DNA of 64,000 nucleotides from an uncultured Winogradskyella sp. (GTDB lineage Bacteria; Bacteroidota; Bacteroidia; Flavobacteriales; Flavobacteriaceae), in the NCBI RefSeq assembly GCF_947495255.1, contig NZ_CANLYI010000001.1, positions 310,001 to 374,000 on the forward strand, written 5' to 3'. Shown here piece after piece: positions 27,449-35,689 of the stretch. The notes below the pieces were generated by a model, which worked only from the letters and a program-made list of their open reading frames with translations, was not told where the DNA came from and searched no databases. Each line of letters starts with the position of its first letter. Within the stretch, counting starts at the first letter, position 1. A program made the position numbers and the translations under genes.

Positions 27449-28756
27449 ATGAAAAGTATTATAACATGTTTTATCGTTTTATTCAACGCTAATTTAGCAT
27501 TTAGTCAAACTTATTACACAACAACCCCTCAAGGCTACGGACAAGGCGCTACGGGTGGCGGTAACGTCGCTCCCGTAACAGTAAATACTTATACTGATTT
27601 TAAGGCTAAAATTAAATTGCAGACTCCACAAGTAATATTAGTCTCTGGTACAATTACAATTGCAGCAGGACAAAATATTAGTGAGGTCGTTACAAATAAA
27701 ACAATTATTGGTCTACCAAATGCTAGACTAGTAAACAATACACAAACACAATCGGGTTCAGGTATTTTAAATTTAAAAAATGGCTCTAATAATGTTATTA
27801 TAAGGAATTTAATTTTTGAAGGCCCTGGAGCATATGACGTTGACGGTAGAGATAATCTTACTGCGGACGGTTGCACAAACCTTTGGGTTGATCATTGTGA
27901 GTTTCAAGATGGAGTTGATGGCAATTTCGATATTAAAGGAAATTCAGATAATGTAACCGTATCTTGGTGTAAATTTACCTATCTAAAACCAGCAGTTCCA
28001 GGTGGACCTGGAGGATCAAACGACCATAGATTTTCAAATTTGGTTGGGTCAAGTGACTCTCAATCTCCAGCAGATGGACATTACAGTATTACTTTTCAAA
28101 ACTGCTATTGGGCAGAAGGTTGCAGAGAAAGAATGCCTAGAGCTAGAAATGCTGAATTACATATAATAAACTGTTATTACAATACAGATGTCTCAAGCTC
28201 GCGCGCATTAGGGTTGAGTGGTGGAATTAACACACTTTCTTGTTATGTTGAAAATTCAGATTTTGCAAATATTGGCACGGTATATCAAGGCTATGGAGGT
28301 ACAGTTACGTTAGAATTTGACAATTGTATAAATAGTGTATCTAACATTGGCTCTGTAACTGAGCCAACATACTCATACAATGTAATTCCTGTTAGCGATG
28401 TAGCTACATATATACCAAATACAACATGTGGTGCTGGTGCAACACTAAATGTAACTAGTGCTGGTGTAATATCTTCAAGTTGCGAAAATTTAGGAATAGA
28501 AAATAATATATTCTCAAATATAAAGTACTACCCAACTATAGTTAAAGATGTATTAAATATAAAATTATCCAATATTAGTAACGCTGAGGTAAAGTATTCA
28601 ATTTACTCCGCAAAAGGCAAAAACCTAATAAATGAATCCACAAAAACAAATGGTGTTATAAACAATATAAACTTAAGTCATTTAACTCAAGGCATTTATT
28701 TTGTTAGATTAAAAATTAAGGAAAATCAAAAAACCTTTAGGATACTCAAAAAGTAA
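27449..28756 (+). CDS. Secreted PL1 pectate lyase with type IX sorting domain
   Basis: 435 residues. The signal peptide ends near NLAFSQ. The PL1 beta-helix includes TADGCTNLWVDHCEFQDG near residue 145 and CRERMPRARNAE near residue 225, which holds the R-x-P-x-x-R catalytic-arginine motif of pectate lyases. Residues from about 355 to the end (YYPTIVKDVLNIKLSN to FRILKK) form a type A C-terminal sorting domain, so the enzyme is exported across the outer membrane. It would start depolymerisation of polygalacturonate outside the cell. It stands alone behind its own operator-bearing promoter, divergent from susC. Confidence 0.93.
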   Translation: MKSIITCFIVLFNANLAFSQTYYTTTPQGYGQGATGGGNVAPVTVNTYTDFKAKIKLQTPQVILVSGTITIAAGQNISEVVTNKTIIGLPNARLVNNTQTQSGSGILNLKNGSNNVIIRNLIFEGPGAYDVDGRDNLTADGCTNLWVDHCEFQDGVDGNFDIKGNSDNVTVSWCKFTYLKPAVPGGPGGSNDHRFSNLVGSSDSQSPADGHYSITFQNCYWAEGCRERMPRARNAELHIINCYYNTDVSSSRALGLSGGINTLSCYVENSDFANIGTVYQGYGGTVTLEFDNCINSVSNIGSVTEPTYSYNVIPVSDVATYIPNTTCGAGATLNVTSAGVISSSCENLGIENNIFSNIKYYPTIVKDVLNIKLSNISNAEVKYSIYSAKGKNLINESTKTNGVINNINLSHLTQGIYFVRLKIKENQKTFRILKK

Positions 28757-28812
28757 GTGGATTTAATTATTATTTAACGTTACATATATAAGTGAATTAT
28801 TACACGTTTTTA

Positions 28813-28826
28813 CATAATCGATTGCA
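28813..28826 (+). promoter_or_regulatory. Degenerate copy of the pectin operator
   Basis: CATAATCGATTGCA keeps the AATCGATT core but has lost the outer TG. No TAnnTTTG box is left at the expected place just upstream. It lies 108 bp before a broken gene start, consistent with decay of promoter and gene together. Confidence 0.55.
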
Positions 28827-28934
28827 TTTATAATTTTAAAAAATATGTTGTAATTAAAAACTCCCAATAATATAGAATAGCCTTCGTAAATTTTTTAATC
28901 AACAAAGATTAAACTAAATATAAACTATTCAATT

Positions 28935-29290
28935 ATGAAAAAACTTTCCTTTTTCACAATGTTTGTCATTCTCTTCGCGTGCTTTTTAGCAAACGGACAA
29001 ACAACGATCTCTTACAATTTAGGAGATGAATCAACCTTTACAAATACAGGAGTACAATGGGATCCTGTAACCTCTACAACAAGTCCAGATGGTAAAATAA
29101 GAACACAAGCAGCAACAAGTTTATGGTGTTGCTTTTCAAGATAGTAATTCTTTAGAAATAGATGTGGATGGCATAAGAACTATTCGTTTTTATGGCTCAG
29201 AATATAGCTCTGGAACCATGGATGGAGGTACACCTATTGGAAGTAATGATCTAGGGACAATGGACGTTGATATGGATGCATATCCTGAAG
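28935..29290 (+). pseudogene. N-terminal remnant of a secreted pectinase-like gene
   Basis: An ATG and a clean signal peptide (ending LANGQ) begin a protein reading ISYNLGDESTFTNTGVQ. A frameshift near 29122-29126 sends it into a TAG at 29142. In the next frame the protein continues sensibly (GVAFQDSNSLEIDVDGIRT and GTMDVDMDAYPEEG) to about 29290. There the sequence switches to the antisense of a second broken gene. So this is the front end of an extracellular pectin-active protein, cut by a rearrangement and then frameshifted. The missing rest is not in the window. Confidence 0.7.
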
Positions 29291-31546
29291 AAGGGAGTAA
29301 CATCCTCTATACGCAATGCAAATTCACTTTTAATATAATATAGATTGGCAACATTCCCTTTAGTAATATTATGATTTCCGGCAGGAATATTTGTTAAAGT
29401 AAGTACTCCATCAGTAGCAGAATGTGCAGAACCATCAAGTTTTATGTTTCCACTGAAATTAGGGTCAAATAGCAATGTTAGCGTTGAAACTGAGTTTGTG
29501 GCATATGAAATTTTTGTTGAGGATTCAATTTTTAATCGTTCAGTTAATGTTAATCCATCATAGGTCGTTGAACCAGGATTAGAATTCATATTTGCATTAG
29601 TAAATGTGTAAAAACTACTATTTAGTCCAGATGTTGTAAAATTATGTGTTTCATCTCCGGAAGGAATTCCATTTATGTTTATACTACCTTCACCCGTTAC
29701 AGTTGTTCCGAATGATCCAATAGTAGTTACTGAAAAAGACACATTATTTGTTGGTGTACCAAAAACGATAACAGTTTTCATGCTGTTGTCTATACTAAAA
29801 TTTATTCCAGAAGAAGGTAACCCTGAAACAGAAGCACCTGTTGCATCTCTTCCCCAAGTAAAAATCATATCTGTAATAGCAGTACCTTCATCAATCCACT
29901 GATTATTGTTGTCAGAAACCGTTAAAGTATGTGTGCTCCCAGCAGGTGGCATCACCTTGTACTTACACTAAATTAGTTGTATATGAAGCTAAAAGAGCTA
30001 GTAATCCCGTATTTATAGCATAAGAGGTATCGTCATTAGGACTATCGAAAGTCCACTCAATATCACCTCCTGAAACACGTCTAGAATATTGTACAACGTT
30101 GTTTTTTGCAACGATAGGACTATCGATGGATTATGAATTTATATATAAATTTGGGTCTGTGTCAAAGTTATTATAAGTATTACCTCCTTGGAAAGATGTA
30201 ATATTACTTATAAACTCTTCACTTCTTGTTGTCGCTACATAAGCATCAAATTGAACAGGGTAATCCACAGCATCATAAGCTACAAATCGAGTCTCACCGC
30301 TCATGTCATTATTAAATGCTTTTATTACACCACCATCTTCACCAGAAAAAGTTCAATTAGATCCATTAAAGACATCGGTGCCTTGTTGCGAAGTCAACAT
30401 AGGATATTTACAATTACGAAAAGTGTTTCCTTCTAAGAATAAAGATGAACCTTCTGTAGAACCGGATCCGTATTTTGCGTTCCCATCAAAATAGTTGTTG
30501 TAAATATGAGCAGAATAAAAACGAACACGAGGATGACGAGAATCTGAATGATCATACCAACTATGATGATAGGTAACATATAATCCTGTGGTAGTATTTT
30601 CACTCAACCCTAAAAGGTTACTTTTTCCGGTATCCCAAAAGTGATTATAAGACATTGTTACATAAGTCGATCTTTTACAATCTAAGGCTCCATCACCTTT
30701 TGCTTGGTCGGCATCACCACCAGCAGCTCCATAAAACAAATCACAATTATGAACCCAAACATATTCATTGTCCTGTTGCAAGCCAATATTGTCACCCTCA
30801 TTTGCATTGGTAAGCATAAACCCAAGGTTTCGAACTTCAATATTTGTACCTCTTTTAATACGAAGTCCCCAACCATTTACCTGAGCATCGTCACTAATAC
30901 CTTCAAAAGTTATAGAACCAATAATATTATTTTCATTTTCAATAACGACATCACCATTTAACATATAATCTAAATCGGTAATATTACCTATTAACCTAAC
31001 AACCAAAGGAAGGTCATCATCCCCTTTTTTAAAGCCATCTAAAATAGCTTGAAGTCCAACACATGGTTTTGTTGTAGCACCTACAACATTTAATGAGATT
31101 GTGATTTTTGAGTTCTCGGTTATATAAATTACTATTGCATTGGGCTTAAGTGTCTCGTCAAGGTTATATGCCCCAGGAACGTGACCATTAAAATGCGCAA
31201 AACCATTTCTATCATGAGCTGTTACAGTAATACTATTAGATACTGTAGCTAATCCTTCAATATTTGCTGTAACTAGAACAATTTTTATAGTATAAGTACC
31301 TGTAGAAATTCCTAAAACATCTGCACGATAATAACTACCATAATTACGAATAAGCTGTGTTTCAATAATTTGATTAGTAATTCCGCCACCAGAATAATAG
31401 ACATTGTAACTATCTACTCCATCAACAGGAAGCCATTTTACAAAAGCCGATTCCATCCAACCAGAAGATTCAGTGATGGTTATAGATTGAGCAGAAATTT
31501 GCGTGAACACCAATAGCATCCATGCATAAAATAATAATTGTTTCAT
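29290..31546 (-). pseudogene. Decayed PL1 pectate lyase with FN3-like and C-terminal modules
   Basis: The first 397 codons (31546-30353) are intact. They give a signal peptide ending ISAQ, an FN3-like domain (KWLPVDGVDSYNVYYSGG), and a PL1 helix with KGDGALDCKRSTYVTMSYNH and HSDSRHPRVRF, whose R-x-P-x-x-R motif is intact. The frame then meets a TGA at 30355-30353, continues to a TAA at 30133-30131 and another at 29965-29963, and shifts frame near 29955. The final module (YDGLTLTERLKIESSTKISY, LTNIPAGNHNITKGNVANLY) ends abruptly at about 29290 without a sorting domain. Three in-frame stops, a frameshift and a lost tail show a pseudogene. A truncated product from the first part remains possible. 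Confidence 0.82.
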
Positions 31547-31642
31547 AAAAATAATTTATAAAGTCTGTATTTTACAGTAAATAATAAATCCGTATTCATA
31601 ATAAATTAGTTAGTCAATTGTTTGTATTTTTAATATCTAAAA

Positions 31643-31686
31643 TTTGCTTTATCGAACTAATTTTTTTAGTTTTGTAATCGATTACA
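31643..31686 (+). promoter_or_regulatory. Promoter and LacI-type operator of the GH28 operon
   Basis: A -33 TTTG (31643-31646), a 20-bp spacer, and the -7 box TAGTTTTG (31667-31674). The perfect palindrome TGTAATCGATTACA (31673-31686) overlaps the box by two bases, as at the PL1 lyase promoter. The start codon is 24 bp downstream. This should control the long pectinase operon up to 44530. Confidence 0.85.
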
Positions 31687-31710
31687 TTTTTTAATAATAA
31701 ATTACTTGCA

Positions 31711-33189
31711 ATGATGTCATTATTTGGGTCTACAATTATAAAAAAACATACATCTATACAGGTTACTTGTTTATTATTAGTAGCTATGTTTATTTCTTTA
31801 ACCTCTTGTAAAAACGTGCAAGAAAAAAAAACAACATCAAAAAATGACCCTTGGTCTATAATGAATGATATAATCGCGAGTGTTTCTGTTCCTGAGTTTC
31901 CAGATGCAACTTTTAATATCATAGATTTTGGAGCAAATCCAGATGGAATTACTTTCAACACTGAAGTATTTAAAAAAACAATTGCTGCTTGTGCTGAAAA
32001 AGGAGGTGGGCAAGTTTTAGTTCCAAAAGGGAAATACCTAACAGGAGCAATTCATTTAGATAATAATATAAATCTTCATTTAGAGGAAGGTGCAGAAATA
32101 CTATTTAGTACCAATCCAAACGACTACCCAATTGTACCAACATCGTATGAAGGTGTTGAGCTTATGAATTATTCACCATTAATATATGCCAATAAAAAGA
32201 ATAACATTGCTGTAACAGGTAAAGGAGTTTTAAACGGTCAAGCAGGAAATGATAATTGGTGGAGTTGGTGTGGAAAAGATGAATATGGTTGGAAAAATGG
32301 TATGCCAAAACAAAAAGATAGTCTTAGCCTTCCGAGGTTAATGGATATGGGACAAAACGGAACACCATTAAATGAACGGCTATTTGGTGAAGGACATTAT
32401 TTAAGACCAACTTTCCTAGAGCCTTACGAATGTAGTAATGTACTCATACAAGGCGTAAAAATAGTTAATGCACCATTTTGGATTATTCATCCTTTTAAAT
32501 CCAACAATGTCATTATAGATGGAGTCACTGTTGAGAGTCATGGTCCAAATAATGATGGCTGTGATCCAGAATATTCTAAAAACGTAATTATTAAGAATTG
32601 TACTTTCAATACAGGAGATGATTGCATTGCAATAAAAGCAGGTAGAGATGCCGAAGGCAGAAGAGTTGCCATCAAAACTGAAAATATAGTTGTTCAAAAT
32701 TGCAAAATGATCGATGGACATGGAGGTGTAGTAATTGGTAGCGAAATGTCTGCAGGTGTTAGTAATGTATATGTAGATAATTGTACCATGGACAGTCCTA
32801 ATTTAGACAGAGCAATACGATTAAAAACAAATTCTAGAAGAGGTGGAATAATCGATGGAGTTTATGTTAGAAACTTAGAAGTAGGACAAGTTAAAGAAGC
32901 CTTTTTAAAGATTAATATGTTTTATGCTACTTATACTAATCAAACTGGTGAGTTTATTCCTGAAATAAAAAATATTTGGTTAGAAAATATTACTGTTAAA
33001 AATGGTGGCGAATTCGGAATTTTAGCAAAAGGCTATAAAGAATCACCAATTAAAAATGTCACTTTAAGAAATGTAAATATAGAAAAAGTTGAAAGTGCTT
33101 TCTCTTTAGAAAATGTTTCTAATTTAAAACTTATAGATACGTATATTAATGGGGCTTTAATGCAAAGTCCACCCAAAGAAGAGAATTAG
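31711..33189 (+). CDS. GH28 polygalacturonase-type glycosidase, lipoprotein
   Basis: 492 residues with a lipobox L-T-S-C near residue 33, so it is membrane-anchored, probably in the periplasm. The GH28 beta-helix starts at FNIIDFGANPDGITFNTEVF. The active-site set is complete: N281-x-D in NNDGCDP, D303-D304 in GDDCIAIKAG, H337 in GHGG, and R370-x-K372 in IRLK. The enzyme hydrolyses alpha-1,4-galacturonosyl bonds, probably as an exo-enzyme on imported oligomers. It is the first gene behind the operator at 31673. A hairpin 58 bp after its stop would make it the most strongly expressed member of the cluster. Two Met codons open the frame. Confidence 0.93.
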   Translation: MMSLFGSTIIKKHTSIQVTCLLLVAMFISLTSCKNVQEKKTTSKNDPWSIMNDIIASVSVPEFPDATFNIIDFGANPDGITFNTEVFKKTIAACAEKGGGQVLVPKGKYLTGAIHLDNNINLHLEEGAEILFSTNPNDYPIVPTSYEGVELMNYSPLIYANKKNNIAVTGKGVLNGQAGNDNWWSWCGKDEYGWKNGMPKQKDSLSLPRLMDMGQNGTPLNERLFGEGHYLRPTFLEPYECSNVLIQGVKIVNAPFWIIHPFKSNNVIIDGVTVESHGPNNDGCDPEYSKNVIIKNCTFNTGDDCIAIKAGRDAEGRRVAIKTENIVVQNCKMIDGHGGVVIGSEMSAGVSNVYVDNCTMDSPNLDRAIRLKTNSRRGGIIDGVYVRNLEVGQVKEAFLKINMFYATYTNQTGEFIPEIKNIWLENITVKNGGEFGILAKGYKESPIKNVTLRNVNIEKVESAFSLENVSNLKLIDTYINGALMQSPPKEEN

Positions 33190-33247
33190 TAGCAGGAATA
33201 AAATAGGAGATATTTTGATTAGTTGTTTAGATTTCAATTCCTATGAT

Positions 33248-33278
33248 AGCCTGATTTACAAAATCAGGCTTATTCTTT
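33248..33278 (+). terminator. Hairpin after the GH28 gene (partial terminator)
   Basis: AGCCTGATTT (33248-33257) pairs perfectly with AAATCAGGCT (33261-33270) around ACA, followed by the T-rich TATTCTTT. It lies between GH28 and the rest of the operon and has no obvious new promoter after it. It may attenuate read-through rather than stop it. Confidence 0.7.
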
Positions 33279-33296
33279 AAATAAAAAATAAGAATA

Positions 33297-34247
33297 GTGT
33301 ATAAATCAATTTCATATAGCTTCATTCTTTTATTGAATGTATCAACTGTATTTGCTTTTCAATCCATACAGAAAGACACTTCATACACAGTAACAAGTTC
33401 TTATAAAAAATACAAAAAAGATTTTCCACAAATTGAAATTGTAAAATCGCAACAGTCTCAAAATGTATTTAAAACGGAAAACATAACATACAAAACGTTA
33501 GAAAACAGAACGCTTTGTTTGGATGCTTTTATAAATACATCAGAAAATAATCCAGCTGTTATTTTAGTGCATGGAGGCGGATGGAAATCTGGCAACAAAT
33601 CTCACATGGCACCAATGGCACAAAACATTGCTTCTAAAGGTTATTCTTGTTTTGCAGTAGAATATAGATTATCAGACGAAGTGCCATATCCCGAAGGGAT
33701 TTATGATTTAAAACAAGCGATTCAATATATAAAATCTAATGCCAAGCAATTTAATTTAGACACGACGAAAGTCGCTATTTTAGGAACCTCTTCAGGCGCA
33801 CAAATGGCAACCTTGGTCGGTACAACAAATAGCAATCCAAAGTTTCAAGAAAAAACAGAATATTCTACGTTAACGTCTGTCCAAGCCATTGTGAACTTAG
33901 ATGGTGTTTTAGCATTTATTCATCCTAAATCTAGTGAAGGCAAAATGGCTAGTTGGTGGTTAGGAGGTACATCTAAAGAAAAGCCTGAAACATGGAAAGA
34001 AGCATCTGCCCTAACCCACACTGATAAAAACACCCCTCCTATTTTATTTATAAGTAGTCAGTATGAGCGTTTTCAAGCAGGACGAGAAGACATGATTAAA
34101 ATTTTAGATAAACATAAAATTTATAGTCAAGTCGAAAACTTTCCAGATAGTCCACATACTTTTTGGTTATTTCACCCATGGTTTAATGATACTGTAAATT
34201 ACATCTCAACATTTTTAGATAAAACACTCAAAAAAGATAAAGAATGA
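33297..34247 (+). CDS. Secreted alpha/beta-hydrolase esterase
   Basis: 316 residues from a GTG start that leads directly into a signal peptide (ending near VFAFQ). The fold shows the oxyanion motif VHGGGW near residue 92, the nucleophile elbow GTSSGA near residue 162, and a late His in DSPHTFW near residue 283. This is the esterase/lipase group often found as carbohydrate acetyl- or feruloyl-esterases. In this context removal of acetyl or methyl groups from pectin is likely. It overlaps the next gene by 4 bp (ATGA), showing translational coupling. Confidence 0.78.
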   Translation: MYKSISYSFILLLNVSTVFAFQSIQKDTSYTVTSSYKKYKKDFPQIEIVKSQQSQNVFKTENITYKTLENRTLCLDAFINTSENNPAVILVHGGGWKSGNKSHMAPMAQNIASKGYSCFAVEYRLSDEVPYPEGIYDLKQAIQYIKSNAKQFNLDTTKVAILGTSSGAQMATLVGTTNSNPKFQEKTEYSTLTSVQAIVNLDGVLAFIHPKSSEGKMASWWLGGTSKEKPETWKEASALTHTDKNTPPILFISSQYERFQAGREDMIKILDKHKIYSQVENFPDSPHTFWLFHPWFNDTVNYISTFLDKTLKKDKE

Positions 34248-35260
34248 AAACACTAAAATTTATAATTGCTTTATGTTTTATTGCTTCAATTACAGCATGT
34301 AAATCTGAGAAAAAAGAAGACATAAAAGAACCGATTAAGCAAACTGAAAAAGTGATTGAAACACCAAAAACTTATGCAGAAATCTCTATTGCACAAGGTG
34401 GAGAATGGATTGATGGCACAAGAGGACACGAAGAATATGATGGTGGAACTTCATTTAAAAATGTTGAAAAATTTCGTGTTCCAGATAACCAGACCGACCA
34501 TTCTTGGTACATACGTTACGAAGGACCAGGTTGGGAAAACAATAAAATAGGATTCAGGCTCTATTTAGATTGGAGAAATGCCATTGATATTTTCGGAAAA
34601 AAAACAGATACTATGGTGTTGTCTAAAGTCGGCCAAGATGGTTTCGATTCATATCATGAACCTGAGCCTTGGGGACAAGACATCTTAAAAGTGGGAAGTG
34701 GGCTTGGCATTGGTTCTATAGGTCGCTCAGTTGAAGGTGAAGTACTTCATTTTAAAGAAGTCGATTCCACATTTGCTTCTGTACAAAATAACTTAGATGC
34801 ATCTTCTGTAATTATAAATTATAAAGGTTGGAAAACAGATGATAATAAAATCGATCTAAAATCAACATTAAGTATTCGTCCAGATCAACGGTACACAAAA
34901 CACACTATTCAGCCTTCAAAAGCAATCGATGGCATTGTAACAGGAATTATCGATCATGGTGTTAATTATTTTCAGAAAGAAAGTACCAACAACAAATGGG
35001 CTTACATAGCAACTTATGGTGAGCAAACGTTGGTACCAGACGATTTAGGAATGGCAATTTTTTATGAGATTAAGACTACCTCCGAAATCAAAAAAGGAGA
35101 AGACGATTATTTAATTGAATTTAAACCAACTACAACGCCAGTGTCATTTTACTTTTTAGGAGCTTGGGAACAGGAAGTTGATGGCATTAAAACAGAAGCC
35201 GAATTTTTAACCTATTTAGATGGTTTATTGGATGAATTGAATTCAAATAACGCGCTATAA
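34244..35260 (+). CDS. DUF4861-type lipoprotein of the pectin locus
   Basis: 338 residues. The signal ends at I-T-A-C, followed by a Lys/Glu-rich linker. From about residue 60 it carries the DUF4861 pattern: HSWYIRYEGPGWENNKIGF, LDWRNAIDIFGKKT and the SYHEPEPWGQDILKVG block. It ends with predicted beta-sandwich strands (TTPVSFYFLGAWEQ). Proteins of this family recur in pectin, alginate and related uronate-polysaccharide loci, but I know of no settled activity. The many conserved His, Asp and Trp suggest an enzyme, maybe a lyase or hydrolase on uronates, in the periplasm. Coupled by overlap to both neighbours. Confidence 0.75.
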   Translation: MKTLKFIIALCFIASITACKSEKKEDIKEPIKQTEKVIETPKTYAEISIAQGGEWIDGTRGHEEYDGGTSFKNVEKFRVPDNQTDHSWYIRYEGPGWENNKIGFRLYLDWRNAIDIFGKKTDTMVLSKVGQDGFDSYHEPEPWGQDILKVGSGLGIGSIGRSVEGEVLHFKEVDSTFASVQNNLDASSVIINYKGWKTDDNKIDLKSTLSIRPDQRYTKHTIQPSKAIDGIVTGIIDHGVNYFQKESTNNKWAYIATYGEQTLVPDDLGMAIFYEIKTTSEIKKGEDDYLIEFKPTTTPVSFYFLGAWEQEVDGIKTEAEFLTYLDGLLDELNSNNAL

Positions 35261-35679
35261 TGAAGATCCTATTAAAAAGTGTAATACTCTTTTGTATGTA
35301 TATTAGTTCTCAAACTATCAATGCACAAGACAAAACTTATACCATTGAAGACTGCGTAAATACATTTTCCAAAGATGAAGCTATACCAACAAAAGTCGGC
35401 TATCAGTATTGGTTTGCAGATAAAGAGTTTTTAGATGGGAGAACACTTAAGTTGAGTGTGGTAGCACCAGGGAAATCTACACACGCACCACACCAACATC
35501 CCGAAGATGAATTCTTTTATGTTTTAGAAGGTACTGCAAGGTTTTATTTAGATGGAAAAGAAGTTGTTGTAGAAGCCAATACAAGTTTGTATTGCCCACC
35601 AAATAGTATGCATGGTATTAGTAATGCTGGTGATATAGAATTAAAATATTTAGTGATTAAGAAATACGAAAAGCAATAA
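35260..35679 (+). CDS. Exported single-domain cupin, KdgF-like candidate
   Basis: 139 residues. A signal peptide ends near TINAQ, unusual for metabolic cupins. The cupin metal site is complete: H-x-H in APHQHPEDEFFYVLEG with the following Glu, and the second-motif His in PPNSMHGISN. KdgF cupins linearise 4,5-unsaturated galacturonate to 5-keto-4-deoxyuronate, the substrate of KduI. Placement directly before GH105, which releases that unsaturated sugar, supports such a role here in the periplasm. A mere sensor or binding role cannot be excluded. Its ATG overlaps the previous stop (TAATG). Confidence 0.72.
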   Translation: MKILLKSVILFCMYISSQTINAQDKTYTIEDCVNTFSKDEAIPTKVGYQYWFADKEFLDGRTLKLSVVAPGKSTHAPHQHPEDEFFYVLEGTARFYLDGKEVVVEANTSLYCPPNSMHGISNAGDIELKYLVIKKYEKQ

Positions 35680-35689
35680 CATAGTTAAG

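Noticed and set aside
29251-29955. A 234-residue minus-strand protein as an independent gene
   Set aside because: It is the frameshifted C-terminal module of the PL1 pseudogene. Its last residues are read from the antisense of the plus-strand fragment.
28935-31546. A transposon as the cause of the broken pectinase region
   Set aside because: I found no transposase frame, terminal inverted repeats or target duplication here.
31614-31961. 115-residue minus-strand frame across the GH28 promoter
   Set aside because: It crosses the operator and the GH28 signal peptide on the opposite strand and shows no family features.
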